This document shows, in pieces, positions 15,586 to 24,626 of a stretch of DNA of 64,000 bases. Origin of the DNA: Labrenzia sp. THAF82 (GTDB lineage: Bacteria; Pseudomonadota; Alphaproteobacteria; Rhizobiales; Stappiaceae). The stretch covers positions 4,554,501-4,618,500 of the forward strand of contig NZ_CP045354.1 in the NCBI RefSeq assembly GCF_009363435.1, read 5' to 3'. The notes beneath the pieces are model-generated. The model was given only the letters and a program-made list of their open reading frames with translations. It was not told where the DNA came from and did not search any database. Both the position numbers and the translations under genes were made by a program. Positions within the stretch are counted from its first letter, which is position 1; the number at the start of each line of letters is the position of its first letter.

Positions 15586-16215
15586 ATGTCCGGTCACGAC
15601 CATGATCACGACCATTCAGAATTGAGCGACATCGAACTCCGCGTTCGAGCGCTGGAAACGCTCTTGACGGAAAAAGGTTATGTCGACCCCCCTGCCCTGG
15701 ATGAGCTGATCGAGACTTATGAAACCAAGATCGGCCCCAAGAACGGGGCGCAAGTGGTTGCAAAAGTCTGGACCGATCCGGACTATCGAAACCGATTGCT
15801 GGAGGATGCCACGTCAGCGATCGCAGAACTCGGCTTCACAGGCCGACAAGGTGAACACATGGTGGCGGTTGAGAACACTCCCGGCACACACAACATGGTC
15901 GTCTGCACACTTTGCTCCTGCTATCCGTGGACGGTGCTCGGCCTGCCGCCTGTCTGGTACAAATCCGCACCTTATCGCTCCCGCGCGGTGCGTGATCCGC
16001 GTGGCGTTCTGGCAGAGTTCGGAATAACTTTGCCGGCGGCAAAGGAAATAAAGGTGTGGGATTCAACGGCTGAAGTTCGATATCTCGTCGTCCCGGAACG
16101 CCCAGAGGGCACAGACGGCTGGAGTGCTGAACAACTGGCGGAGCTTGTCACCCGAGACAGTATGATCGGCACTGGACTTGCAGCATCTCCAGAGCAGGCG
16201 AAGGAAAGCGCATGA
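15586..16215 (+). CDS. nthA: Nitrile hydratase alpha subunit, cobalt type
   Basis: This 209-residue subunit carries the metal-binding claw VCTLCSC (C107, C110, C112). Threonine after the first cysteine marks the cobalt (CTLCSC) rather than the iron (CSLCSC) class. [16 protein letters not shown], and [11 protein letters not shown] further on, are typical. The enzyme converts nitriles to amides in the cytoplasm. A histidine/aspartate-rich start (HDHDHDH, residues 4-10) could chelate metal. CAGGAGA precedes the ATG. The order alpha-beta-activator is that of cobalt nitrile hydratases. Confidence 0.93.
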   Translation: MSGHDHDHDHSELSDIELRVRALETLLTEKGYVDPPALDELIETYETKIGPKNGAQVVAKVWTDPDYRNRLLEDATSAIAELGFTGRQGEHMVAVENTPGTHNMVVCTLCSCYPWTVLGLPPVWYKSAPYRSRAVRDPRGVLAEFGITLPAAKEIKVWDSTAEVRYLVVPERPEGTDGWSAEQLAELVTRDSMIGTGLAASPEQAKESA

Positions 16216-16871
16216 ACGGTGCACAGGACCTTGGGGGCCAGATGGGGTTCGGCCCCATAGAGCTGGAAGAAAACGAACCCAACTTTCATGCCGATTGGGA
16301 AAAGCGGGCTTTTGCAGTGACACTTGCCATGGGCGCTACCGGAACATGGACACTCGACGCTTCCCGCTTTTCACGCGAGTCGCTTCCGCCAGATGTCTAT
16401 CTTTCATCCAGCTACTACGAAATCTGGGCCAGGGGACTGGAGCGTCTCGTCGTCAGATACGGCCTCGTAACAGAGGACGAGTTGAAGGAAGGTCACCATA
16501 AGGCTCCGGCCCAACCGGTCAAAAAAGTGCTCAAGTCGGCTGACGTTGCAACCACACTAGCGAAAGGCGCAACGGTTGACCGTCCCCAATCGGAAGCCGC
16601 CCGGTTCAAGGTTGGAGACCCTGTGCGAACCAAAAGAATGCACCCTGAGCATCACACACGCCTTCCCAGATACGCGCGAGATGTTGTTGGAAAAATTGAA
16701 GCCATCCACGGCGTTCATGTCTTTCCGGATGCAAATGCACATGGGAAGGGTGAACAGCCTTGCTGGCTCTACGGCGTGGTCTTTCGCGGGCCGGATATCT
16801 GGGGCGAAGACAGCGATCCAACGCTGACGCTTCGAATTGACCTTTGGGAGCCATACCTTGACCCGGCCTGA
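16212..16871 (+). CDS. nthB: Nitrile hydratase beta subunit
   Basis: These 219 residues match the beta subunit: start [15 protein letters not shown], then [18 protein letters not shown] in the helical part, and the C-terminal SH3-like barrel with [23 protein letters not shown] and [11 protein letters not shown]. It forms the alpha-beta heterodimer that binds cobalt. It overlaps nthA by 4 bases (ATGA), giving equal translation of the two subunits. A second copy of the beta-subunit N-terminal region is the separate activator gene that follows. Confidence 0.93.
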   Translation: MNGAQDLGGQMGFGPIELEENEPNFHADWEKRAFAVTLAMGATGTWTLDASRFSRESLPPDVYLSSSYYEIWARGLERLVVRYGLVTEDELKEGHHKAPAQPVKKVLKSADVATTLAKGATVDRPQSEAARFKVGDPVRTKRMHPEHHTRLPRYARDVVGKIEAIHGVHVFPDANAHGKGEQPCWLYGVVFRGPDIWGEDSDPTLTLRIDLWEPYLDPA

Positions 16872-17211
16872 TCAGAAGAGCTCAGCACCGCACCTTCCTC
16901 TTGGCGAAGATGGGGGGCCGGTCTTTTCAGCTCCCTGGGAAGCGCGTGTCTTTGCCATGACGCTCCAGGCCCACGAAGCAGGCGTCTTTTCGTGGAGCGA
17001 GTGGGCAGACACACTTGGCGCTGAACTTGCCGGTGAAGGTAACGGCTCAGGCGATACGAAGGGGTACTACGATCATTGGCTGAATGCATTTGAAAAACTG
17101 TTGGCCAAAAAAGGCGTGGCGGCAGCGGACCAGCTTTCCCACCTAAAGGAAGCCTGGGACCAAGCGGCACGGGCGACGCCTCATGGCCAACCGATCGAAC
17201 TTGATCGCTGA
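16858..17211 (+). CDS. Nitrile hydratase activator / accessory protein
   Basis: About 117 residues resemble the N-terminal half of the beta subunit (FSAPWEARVFAMTLQAHEAGVFSWSEWADTL), as in P14K/NhlE-type self-subunit-swapping activators that load cobalt into the alpha subunit. I place the start at TTG 16858 because GGGAG lies 8 bases upstream and family similarity starts soon after; a TTG at 16837 is also in frame. It overlaps the end of nthB by 14 bases. No separate cobalt transporter gene is seen. Confidence 0.8.
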   Translation: MTRPDQKSSAPHLPLGEDGGPVFSAPWEARVFAMTLQAHEAGVFSWSEWADTLGAELAGEGNGSGDTKGYYDHWLNAFEKLLAKKGVAAADQLSHLKEAWDQAARATPHGQPIELDR

Positions 17212-17671
17212 CGGCATCATGCATCTGAAGGTGCCACCACCCGTAGTCGTGTTGATTGGCCTCGGCCTGCTTTATTTGGGCGACCGTCATATACCGAGCT
17301 TTAGCCTGGCGTTTCCTGGTCAGATATCGCTCGCGATCGTGCTGCTGGCATCCGGTCTTGCAATCGGATGTCACGCGCTTTTTCGATTCATAATGGCAAA
17401 GACAACCTTCAATCCAACAACACCGGACAAGGTCAATGTCCTTGTGACGAACGGGCTCTATCGGTTCAGCCGAAACCCGATGTATGTTGCTGATGTTCTG
17501 CTTCTTTTGTCGCTGGCGGCCTACTACGGAACGTTGACCGTTGCTGCTGTCGTCCCTCTCTTCATTTGGTATCTGACGGAGTTTCAAATCAAGCCGGAGG
17601 AAGATCACCTCAAGAGCAAGTTCGGAAAGGACTATCTTTCCTACAAAGCCCGGGTTCGACGCTGGATCTGA
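17183..17671 (+). CDS. Isoprenylcysteine carboxyl methyltransferase-family membrane protein
   Basis: This 162-residue protein has four hydrophobic segments and the ICMT/phospholipid methyltransferase signature TNGLYRFSRNPMYVADVLLL, with a further conserved ending near residue 140 (E-x-x-L-K-x-K-F-G-x-x-Y). An alternative ATG at 17219 would remove 12 residues and is plausible. It overlaps the nitrile hydratase activator gene by 29 bases and so may sit in that operon by position only; a functional link is not evident. In bacteria such proteins are mostly of unknown substrate. Confidence 0.75.
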   Translation: MANRSNLIADGIMHLKVPPPVVVLIGLGLLYLGDRHIPSFSLAFPGQISLAIVLLASGLAIGCHALFRFIMAKTTFNPTTPDKVNVLVTNGLYRFSRNPMYVADVLLLLSLAAYYGTLTVAAVVPLFIWYLTEFQIKPEEDHLKSKFGKDYLSYKARVRRWI

Positions 17672-17675
17672 CCGG

Positions 17676-18569
17676 TCAGGTTCGCCCGAGGTAAAGATCG
17701 CTACTCGCCTTGAATGAATCGGCTGCGAACCGCAGAAAGGTCCGTATCCTGGTGACGTTTTTAAGATCGGGATGAGTCAGGACCCAAATATCGAGATACC
17801 GGCTCGGCTCCATGCCTGGCACCCTGACCAACTCAGGATCGGGATCGCCCAAGAAGCAAGGCAACCGACCAATGCCCATTCCAGCTTTAATGGCTGCCAG
17901 CATGGCGATCATGTCGTCCGACACCAGACTGACATAGGCTTTGGGATAGCGTGCCCGGATCTCTTTTGGAACGTTGCGCCCCCACCATTTGAAGACAACA
18001 CATGGCAAGTCCGCATTGTCATGACTAACATCCATGGCCTCACGATTGCGGCGCGCAAATTCCTTCGACATATAGAACGTTCGGTTTTGACCCGTCGCCT
18101 GCCTGCCGAACAGATTTTCATCAGGATTGTTGGTCACGCGGATTGCGACATCCGCTTCGCGCCGATGCAGGCTGAGCTTTTCGTTGGCCGCAATCATTTC
18201 AAGTTCAATGCGCGGATGCCGCTCTGAGAACTTCTGCATGATCTCTGCGACCTGAACCTGAAAAAGCAACTGTGCCGCGGTGACACGAAGGGGGCCTTCA
18301 AGATCCGTGTCCTGTGCGGTGATCCTAGTGTCGAGCGCAAACACTTCCGTTTCAACGCGCCGTGCTGCCGAAACAGCTTCTTCGCCGGCAACGGTTGGCT
18401 TGAACCCATCCGGCAGGCGGTCGAACAGTCTCGTCCCGAGGCGGTCTTCCAGTGCCGACAATCTGCGAGACACAGTGGAGTGAGTTACCCCGAGCGCCCT
18501 TGCCGCCTTGGTCACATTGCCAGCGTTCGCAATGGCGAGCACAAACTTCAAATCATCCCAGTTGTCCAT
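17676..18569 (-). CDS. LysR-family transcriptional regulator
   Basis: This 297-residue protein starts at the ATG at 18569 (MDNWDDLKFVLAI). Its N-terminal winged helix-turn-helix shows GNVTKAARALGVTHSTVSRRLSALE, and a substrate-binding effector domain fills residues 90-290. Upstream frame extension gives 46 unconserved residues. It is divergent from the DUF1330 gene at 18667, the usual arrangement for a LysR regulator and its target. Its stop and that of the ICMT-like gene fall within one 12-bp palindrome (17668-17679). Confidence 0.88.
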   Translation of the reverse strand: MDNWDDLKFVLAIANAGNVTKAARALGVTHSTVSRRLSALEDRLGTRLFDRLPDGFKPTVAGEEAVSAARRVETEVFALDTRITAQDTDLEGPLRVTAAQLLFQVQVAEIMQKFSERHPRIELEMIAANEKLSLHRREADVAIRVTNNPDENLFGRQATGQNRTFYMSKEFARRNREAMDVSHDNADLPCVVFKWWGRNVPKEIRARYPKAYVSLVSDDMIAMLAAIKAGMGIGRLPCFLGDPDPELVRVPGMEPSRYLDIWVLTHPDLKNVTRIRTFLRFAADSFKASSDLYLGRT

Positions 18570-18666
18570 GCCGTGCATTTTTGCACACCAGCATTCCGAA
18601 TTTGAATATTTTTTCGCATGAAAACTTGATGCAGTGTTGCGCCATCTCTTCAAAAGGAGTTTTGAG

Positions 18667-18954
18667 ATGACCATACAGGCACTTGCCATGATTACCGTCA
18701 CAGACAAGGAAACTCTCAGCGCCTACCGCGAAAAAGCCGCCGATGCGCTTGCCAAACATGGGGGAAGCGTGGTTGCTGCTGATCCAGAGCCGTTGGTGCT
18801 GGAAGCTGCCATAGACGCTCCGAATATCACTGCACTGCTCTCGTTTCCGGATACGAAGGCAGCTCAAGCATGGCACGCGGATCCGGAGCTCGCCGAGGTC
18901 CATGCACTGCGCAACAAGGGTGGTAAATCGACCATCATCATGCTGCCGGATTGA
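18667..18954 (+). CDS. DUF1330-like small dimeric alpha-beta protein
   Basis: These 95 residues start at the ATG at 18667, preceded by AAGGAG. The pattern (AMITVTDKETLSAYREKA, then GGSVVAADPEPLVLE, then LLSFPDTKAAQAWHADPE) fits the DUF1330 ferredoxin-like barrel fold. The biochemical role of the family is unclear. It is probably the target of the divergent LysR regulator. A strong hairpin follows the stop. Confidence 0.75.
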   Translation: MTIQALAMITVTDKETLSAYREKAADALAKHGGSVVAADPEPLVLEAAIDAPNITALLSFPDTKAAQAWHADPELAEVHALRNKGGKSTIIMLPD

Positions 18955-18962
18955 TGTTTGAG

Positions 18963-18988
18963 CCAGCCCTGATTTCAGGGCTGGTTGT
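18963..18988 (+). terminator. Hairpin terminator after DUF1330 gene
   Basis: CCAGCCCTGA and TCAGGGCTGG pair over 10 bp around TT and are followed by TTGTCT, 8 bases after the stop codon. The U-tract is short, so efficiency may be moderate. Confidence 0.6.
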
Positions 18989-19093
18989 CTCCGTCGGCCT
19001 TTGCTACACCTTCGGCGATTTCCGACTATTAAGCCATCTGGGCATTACATCCGACTTTGTTGGGCAGCGACAAAAAAGCGGCCAGCATCAAAC

Positions 19094-19687
19094 TCAACTC
19101 ACCGGCTTCACAAGACGCATGCGCCAGGTCACGCCCTTCTTGTCCGAGACAAGGCGGTAGTCATCCAGAACTTCCCAGTTCGCCTCATTGTCCGTCGCTT
19201 CCCAGAGCCGGTTGATCAGCTTGTTAGCCCCCGACTCAGGACGTTTCGGGGAATACATGGAAAGCGCGATCACGCCGTCCTTTTTCAGGAACGGCACATA
19301 GCGGGCAACAAGTGCTGCGGGATCGTCAGCAAAATGCAGCACTTCATTGAAAACGATGGCAGAAAAGGATTCTCCGTCCTTCGGTTCGAATGTGTGCATG
19401 TCGCCGGCGCGCAAGGATGCAATTGCCGGATCCACATCGGCGATTTCCAGGGAAGCTGGAGACAGATCCATGCCCACATAACGCTTGATACCCATGGGCT
19501 GCAGGCGTTCGTAGAGCAGGCCTTCACCGCAACCAATGTCGAGCACCTCGTCCATGGTTCCGGTCAGGCTGAGCCACATGCCGATAATGCCATAGCGTCC
19601 GCTTTCCGGCAGTGAACGCAAGAAGGCCCAACGGCCTGCTTCATATTCTTCATCCCAACCTTCGGCAGTTGTGGCGTTTTTCGACAT
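19094..19687 (-). CDS. Class I SAM-dependent methyltransferase
   Basis: This 197-residue protein starts at the ATG at 19687, with AGGAAG upstream. Motif I is EVLDIGCGEGLLYERL, motif II lies around RYVGMDLSPASLEIA, and the post-II motif is FSAIVFNEVLHF, giving a cytoplasmic small-molecule methyltransferase of unknown substrate. It is the last gene downstream of the peptide ABC transporter operon on the same strand, but a terminator-like hairpin (19709-19729) separates it, so it may have its own transcript. Confidence 0.8.
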   Translation of the reverse strand: MSKNATTAEGWDEEYEAGRWAFLRSLPESGRYGIIGMWLSLTGTMDEVLDIGCGEGLLYERLQPMGIKRYVGMDLSPASLEIADVDPAIASLRAGDMHTFEPKDGESFSAIVFNEVLHFADDPAALVARYVPFLKKDGVIALSMYSPKRPESGANKLINRLWEATDNEANWEVLDDYRLVSDKKGVTWRMRLVKPVS

Positions 19688-19705
19688 GGATCGCTTCCTA
19701 ACACT

Positions 19706-19729
19706 AAAGACGGGCCAGAACGGCCCGTC
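19706..19729 (-). terminator. Terminator after the ABC transporter operon
   Basis: GACGGGCC and GGCCCGTC form an 8-bp stem with a 5-base loop. On the minus strand the stem is followed by TTTAGTGTT, fitting termination of the transporter transcript; on the plus strand it is followed by ATGTCTTTT. Confidence 0.55.
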
Positions 19730-19754
19730 ATGTCTTTTCAGAATTTGTGCTGCA

Positions 19755-20936
19755 TCACTTATAGGGATCTGCTGCGTCACGCAAACCATCACCAAGGAAA
19801 TTGAACGCCAGCACAACGATGATGATGGGGATTACCGGAGCCATCAGCCAGGGATAAACCGTTACCACCGAAATGTTCTGTGCCTCATTCAACAAGACAC
19901 CCCAGGAAATCGCCGGACGCCTGAGGCCGAGGTTGAGGAACGACAACGCTGTTTCCCCCAGGATCATCGATGGAATCGACAACGAAGCAGACGCAATGAT
20001 GTGGCTGGTGAAACCGGGCAACAGATGCCGGGTGATGACCCGTTTCGGCTTTGCCCCCATCAACACCGCAGCCTTGGCATATTCTTCCTCACGCAGAGAC
20101 AGAAGCTTTGACCTGACGGCTCTGGCAAGCCCGGGCCAATCCAGCAGCCCCAGGATGATCGTGAGGCCGAAATAGATCCAGACCGGGCTCCAGGTAACAG
20201 GCAACGCTGCGGAAAGCGCCATCCAGAGCGGCAACTCAGGCAAGGATCGAATGATCTCGATAGCGCGTTGGATCACACTGTCGGCCAAACCACCGAAATA
20301 GCCGGCGATGCCGCCGAAGAAGAGGCCGAGAACGATTGAAATGGCAACACCGATAAGACCGACAGTCAGGGACAGACGTGCGCCATAGACAAGACCGGAG
20401 AATTGATCCCGGCCCAGACGGTCCGTTCCCAACAGGAACATCGTGCCGCCTTCAGCCGGACAGACCAGATGGAAAGACGCGTCGAACAGGCCCCAGAATT
20501 CGTAGTCGTCCCCACTGCAGAAGAACCGCAGCTTCTGCACTTGCGTCGTGTCGTCCTTGAACACCCATTGCAAGGTCTCCATGTCGATCTCGGACGTCAT
20601 CCCATAGACAAAGGGCCCGACAAAGGATCCTTCGTGGAAGAGGTGGATGGGTTGGGGAGGCGCATAAAGATGCAAGCTGTCGCGGGTATTCGCGTCATAA
20701 GGTGCAATCAGTTCAGCAAAAGGTACCGTCAGGTAGAACAGGATCAGGATGACACCTGACCAGACCGCAACCTTGTGGCGTTTGAACTTCCACCACATGA
20801 TCTTCCACTGCGAAGCCTGATAGAAACGCTCTTGTTCAGGCGTCATTTCCTCCGCGACAGCGGGGTTGAAAGGAGTTGGATCGACGTAGTGTTCAACGTC
20901 CCGAACCGGCGTTCCATTGTTCGCATCCGAGCTCAT
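19755..20936 (-). CDS. Peptide/oligopeptide-type ABC transporter permease (OppC/DppC family)
   Basis: This 393-residue inner-membrane permease has a first membrane segment near residues 55-75, a periplasmic insertion of about 130 residues, and a second block of membrane segments. The latter contains the EAA loop that meets the ATPase (EEYAKAAVLMGAKPKRVITRHLLPG). ETALSFLNLGLRRPAISWGVLLNEAQ is typical of the OppC branch. It overlaps the OppB-type gene by 4 bases. With the other operon members it forms a family-5 importer for peptides or other small solutes; the substrate cannot be read from sequence. Confidence 0.88.
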   Translation of the reverse strand: MSSDANNGTPVRDVEHYVDPTPFNPAVAEEMTPEQERFYQASQWKIMWWKFKRHKVAVWSGVILILFYLTVPFAELIAPYDANTRDSLHLYAPPQPIHLFHEGSFVGPFVYGMTSEIDMETLQWVFKDDTTQVQKLRFFCSGDDYEFWGLFDASFHLVCPAEGGTMFLLGTDRLGRDQFSGLVYGARLSLTVGLIGVAISIVLGLFFGGIAGYFGGLADSVIQRAIEIIRSLPELPLWMALSAALPVTWSPVWIYFGLTIILGLLDWPGLARAVRSKLLSLREEEYAKAAVLMGAKPKRVITRHLLPGFTSHIIASASLSIPSMILGETALSFLNLGLRRPAISWGVLLNEAQNISVVTVYPWLMAPVIPIIIVVLAFNFLGDGLRDAADPYK

Positions 20937-21958
20937 GACGATGCCCTCCCGCCAAGACGGATGCGCGGATCGAGAACCGCAAGCAGCAGGTCTGAAATCA
21001 ACATGCCAATCAGGGTCAGAACAGCTACGAAAAGCAATATGAACCCTGAAAGGAACTGATCCTGCGACTGAAGTGCCGAAACCAGAACGGGTCCGACCGT
21101 TGGAAGGCTCATCACGACGGACACAATCACCGAGCCCGACACCATCGACGGGATCAGGTTGCCGATATCGGCAATGAACGGATTGATCGCCATTCGAAGC
21201 GGATATTTCACCAGAAGCTGATTCTCCTTCAACCCCTTTGCCCTGCCGGTGGTGACATATTGTTTGTGAAGCTCATCCAGCAGGTTGGCTCGAAGACGAC
21301 GGATCATGGCCGCCGTCCCAGAGGTTCCGATCACAATCGTCGGCACAATCAAATGCGCCAACACCGACATCGCCTTATCAAAACTCCACGGCTGATCGAT
21401 ATACTCCGGCGCCATAAGTCCGCCCACCGAGAGGCCGAACCAGCGATTGAAGAAATAGAGAAGGATCAAGGCAAGCAGGAAATTCGGCGTGGCCAATCCG
21501 ATATAGCCGACAAAGGTGATGCCATAGTCGCCCCAGGAATACTGCCGTGTAGCGGAATAGATGCCGATCGGAAAAGCAACCACATAGACAAATAGGATCG
21601 TTGCAAAATTCAGAACCACCGTGAGCGGCAAGGTCGGCCCGATTACCTGGTCAACCGGCTTGTCGAACTCGAAAGACCAGCCCCAATTGCCTTGAATGAG
21701 CCCATCAAGCCCATGAGGTCCGGGCCACAGACCGACCCAGATCAGGTATCTTTCGAAAAATGGCCGATCAAGCGAAAATTCCTTGCGCAGGAACTCCAGC
21801 TTCGCAACAGACGAACTCTCCCCTGAAGCCTTCAGAGCTGCAATCTGGTTGGAAATATAGTCTCCGGTCGGAAGTTCGATGATGAAAAACGTCAGAAAGC
21901 TGATCACCAGCAAAGTCGGGATCATCATCAATATCCGACGTATTATATAGTAGAGCAC
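20933..21958 (-). CDS. Peptide-type ABC transporter permease (OppB/DppB family)
   Basis: This 341-residue permease starts at a GTG (21958) preceded by AGGGGG. It has an N-terminal membrane segment (YYIIRRILMMIPTLLVISFLTF), a periplasmic stretch with FSLDRPFFERYLIW, and five further segments. The EAA-type loop ELHKQYVTTGRAKGLKENQLLVKYPLR docks to the ATPase. It pairs with the OppC-type permease that follows with a 4-base overlap. Confidence 0.88.
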   Translation of the reverse strand: MLYYIIRRILMMIPTLLVISFLTFFIIELPTGDYISNQIAALKASGESSSVAKLEFLRKEFSLDRPFFERYLIWVGLWPGPHGLDGLIQGNWGWSFEFDKPVDQVIGPTLPLTVVLNFATILFVYVVAFPIGIYSATRQYSWGDYGITFVGYIGLATPNFLLALILLYFFNRWFGLSVGGLMAPEYIDQPWSFDKAMSVLAHLIVPTIVIGTSGTAAMIRRLRANLLDELHKQYVTTGRAKGLKENQLLVKYPLRMAINPFIADIGNLIPSMVSGSVIVSVVMSLPTVGPVLVSALQSQDQFLSGFILLFVAVLTLIGMLISDLLLAVLDPRIRLGGRASS

Positions 21959-22036
21959 TTATTCCCCCTAAGCCCCAACTGCGTCTGAATAAGAGCCGTC
22001 GCTGCACCAGCGACAACATGAACTATTACCCCAGCA

Positions 22037-22699
22037 TCAGGCCGCCTTCAGCGCAAGCGTCAGGCCGTCTGAAAACGGCAACATTGAAATCACCACCCGG
22101 TCGTCATCCCGCAATCGCGCATTCAAGGCGCGAATGTCATCGACTGCCGGATCCTTGATTTCCGGATCGATGACGTCACCGAGACGAAGCATGTTGTCGA
22201 ACACCATAATCCCGCCGGTTCTGAGCAGTTTCAAGGCAAGCTCGTAATAGGCGGTATAACTCTTCTTGTCGGCGTCGACGAAAATCAGATCGAATGAACT
22301 TCCTTCACCTTCGTTGAGCATGTCCTGCATGACCCCTTGCGCCCGTCCGATCCGAAAATCGATCTTGTGGCGAACACCGGCTTCCTGCCAATGGGTTTCT
22401 GCCAGCTCCTGCCAATTGTTGCGCTTGTCGATGGCGACAACGCGGCCATCATCAGGCAGAGCAGAGGCCATCCATAGTGTGGAGTAGCCGGTGAACACAC
22501 CAAGCTCCATAACCCTTTTGGCGTTCAAGGCCTTGATCAGGAAATACAACAACTGGCCCTGCTCCTGCGGGACACGCATATCGGCGTCCGGCAGGATTTG
22601 AGTGTGGTGGCGAAGTCTTTTAAGTGATGCGGATTCCCGGGTCCCGTGCTGGCAAACATAGTCGATAAGGTCTGCGGTAATCTCCAGCCGGTCAGCCAT
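22037..22699 (-). CDS. SAM-dependent O-methyltransferase (CCoAOMT/COMT-like)
   Basis: This 220-residue protein shows the bacterial O-methyltransferase pattern: RVMELGVFTGYSTLWMA (SAM loop), GRVVAIDKR, and FDLIFVDADKKSYTAYYELAL with metal-ligand aspartates, then GGIMVFDNML. Divalent-metal-dependent methylation of a catechol-like hydroxyl is the family reaction. It lies between the substrate-binding protein gene and the permease genes of the transporter operon, so it may modify the imported compound, which is inference. Confidence 0.85.
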   Translation of the reverse strand: MADRLEITADLIDYVCQHGTRESASLKRLRHHTQILPDADMRVPQEQGQLLYFLIKALNAKRVMELGVFTGYSTLWMASALPDDGRVVAIDKRNNWQELAETHWQEAGVRHKIDFRIGRAQGVMQDMLNEGEGSSFDLIFVDADKKSYTAYYELALKLLRTGGIMVFDNMLRLGDVIDPEIKDPAVDDIRALNARLRDDDRVVISMLPFSDGLTLALKAA

Positions 22700-22742
22700 A
22701 TTTCCTCCGTATGAGTCCCGGAAATCCCTTTCAGGTGCTGGT

Positions 22743-24626
22743 TCAGTTCGTCAGATAGAACTCATCCATACGATGAATTCCAAAATGCGCGCCCGGATCC
22801 CAGCCATAGATGCCTTCAAGCGGGACATTTTCCACATTCTTGATCGCAACTGGCTGGCGAACGCCGGAGACAAGACCAATGCGGATTGTCTCGTTGGCAT
22901 GGATCTGGAGCATCTCATCCCAGATCTTTGTGCGCTCTTCGGGTGTCTTGGAGACGAGCCAGGACTTGTAGAGTTCCATCAAACGCTCGGCAGGCGCCCA
23001 ATCCGGCTTTTCGCCACCCTCTCCCTGAGTCTCGTAGTAGTCACCCCAGGCGTGCCACGACAAAACATCTCCATGAACCGGCGCAAGGTCTTCCGGTGGC
23101 ATTTCTGAAGTTGGAATACCGTTCTCAAGACCCCACCAGACCGACATGACCAGCTGACCGGTGATTGCCCGTTCACGCAGGTTGTCGCGCTGGCTCGGTT
23201 TGGCGAACAGTTTGATGCCGAGTTCACCCCACATCTCACCCACCAGTTCCAATGCATCGTCCTGCACCTGGGCTTCGCCTGCTGTCTCCACGATGATTTC
23301 GATCGGCCTGCCATCCGGCAGAAGGCGCGTACCTTCGTCGTCGCGTTTCGTCAGACCAATTTCATCCAGCAGCTCATTGGCCTTGTCCGGGTCATATTCA
23401 GCCCATTTGGTCGTGTACTCAGGCTTGTAAAGCGGGCTTGCCGAAAGGATCGTGTCGTTGCCTGGCGTACCAAGACCGAAGAACAGAACACGATTGATCA
23501 GATTGCGGTCGATGCCGAGCGACAATGCGTGGCGAAAGCGATTGTCACGGAACAGCGCGCGCCACTCGGGATCCTTCACTGTGAAGTTCGGAAGAATGGA
23601 AATTTCGGAGCCCTTGGTATTGGACCACAGCGCCGTCACGTAGTCGTTCTGCTTCTCACCCTTTTTCAGGACGGTGATATCTGAGAAGCTCAAGTTTCTG
23701 GCCTGCAGGTCACTCTCGCCGGCTTGCGTTTTCGCCGGGATCAGTTTGCCGTCAGCCACCGTCATGATGACGTTGTCGACATAAGGCAACTGTTGTCCGG
23801 TGCTGTCGACCCGATGGTAATATGGATTGCGTTCCAGAATGAACCGAAGATCGCTGTCGTCGCGCATGCGCACCCAGGGCTGAAGGCTTGGAAGCGCGAC
23901 ATTCCGGGCGTTGTACATGTCGTCTCTTTTGGCATGAAGCGGTGCCCAGTTGCGCGCTTTTACCTTGGCAGCTTCCTTGGTGATGAAGTCCGGATCGCCG
24001 TATTTCTCATGAAACTGTTTCAGATAATGCGCCGGGCGATAGATAAACGGAGGCCGGGCTTTAGCAAGTTCCGGCAGGAACAGCGGATTGGGCTCATCCC
24101 ACGTGAAACGAACGGTGGTCTCGTCCACCACCTCGAACTTCGGACCTTTGCCGTTCACAACAAGAAACGGCGGCAAACCGGAGGGCGTCAACTTTTCATT
24201 GCTGACAATGTCCTCAAAATAGTAACGGAAGTCTTCGGCTCCAAAAGGATGTCCATCGGACCATTTGTGGCCTTCACGGGTGTGAAACGTGAAAATACGT
24301 CCATCTTCCACTTCAACATCTTCAAGAATGTCGGGCAGCAGCTCCAGCTTGTCGTTGTAGCCAACGAGGCGTGCGTAACCCCAGACATTGATCAGACGCA
24401 CATCCTTGGCGCGTCCAATAAGTGTGTCGATAGCACCGCCGTGTTTGCCGACCGTGCGGCCCTTGGATTCGAGATCCACGACAAGCGGTTCGGATGGAAG
24501 CCTTTCGGCCACAGGTGGAAGTGCCGGGTCGAGCCCTGGCGTTTCCTTCAGTTCCAGCGCGGCCAAAGGCCCCGCGAACATGGCAGCGGTCACAAACAGA
24601 CCGGCCCTTACGGTGTTCATAAGCAT
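22743..24626 (-). CDS. Family 5 solute-binding protein of ABC transporter
   Basis: This 627-residue periplasmic protein starts at the ATG at 24626, which overlaps the stop of the ATPase gene (TAATG). The signal peptide ends near AALELKE (residues 18-24). The SBP_bac_5 fold is supported by FTFHTREGHKWSDGHPFGAEDFRYYFED (about 100-127), the DNRFRHALSLGIDRNLINRVLFFG region and a WWGLENGIPTSEMPPEDLAP region. At over 600 residues it belongs to the longer family-5 group, like those for larger peptides or opine-like compounds. The ligand is unknown. Confidence 0.88.
   Translation of the reverse strand: MLMNTVRAGLFVTAAMFAGPLAALELKETPGLDPALPPVAERLPSEPLVVDLESKGRTVGKHGGAIDTLIGRAKDVRLINVWGYARLVGYNDKLELLPDILEDVEVEDGRIFTFHTREGHKWSDGHPFGAEDFRYYFEDIVSNEKLTPSGLPPFLVVNGKGPKFEVVDETTVRFTWDEPNPLFLPELAKARPPFIYRPAHYLKQFHEKYGDPDFITKEAAKVKARNWAPLHAKRDDMYNARNVALPSLQPWVRMRDDSDLRFILERNPYYHRVDSTGQQLPYVDNVIMTVADGKLIPAKTQAGESDLQARNLSFSDITVLKKGEKQNDYVTALWSNTKGSEISILPNFTVKDPEWRALFRDNRFRHALSLGIDRNLINRVLFFGLGTPGNDTILSASPLYKPEYTTKWAEYDPDKANELLDEIGLTKRDDEGTRLLPDGRPIEIIVETAGEAQVQDDALELVGEMWGELGIKLFAKPSQRDNLRERAITGQLVMSVWWGLENGIPTSEMPPEDLAPVHGDVLSWHAWGDYYETQGEGGEKPDWAPAERLMELYKSWLVSKTPEERTKIWDEMLQIHANETIRIGLVSGVRQPVAIKNVENVPLEGIYGWDPGAHFGIHRMDEFYLTN

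Noticed and set aside
17668-17679. 12-bp palindrome CTGACCGGTCAG spanning two convergent stop codons
   Set aside because: It arises from the two stops (TGA/TCA) facing each other with 4 bases between; no loop for a hairpin and no T-run, so probably coincidental.
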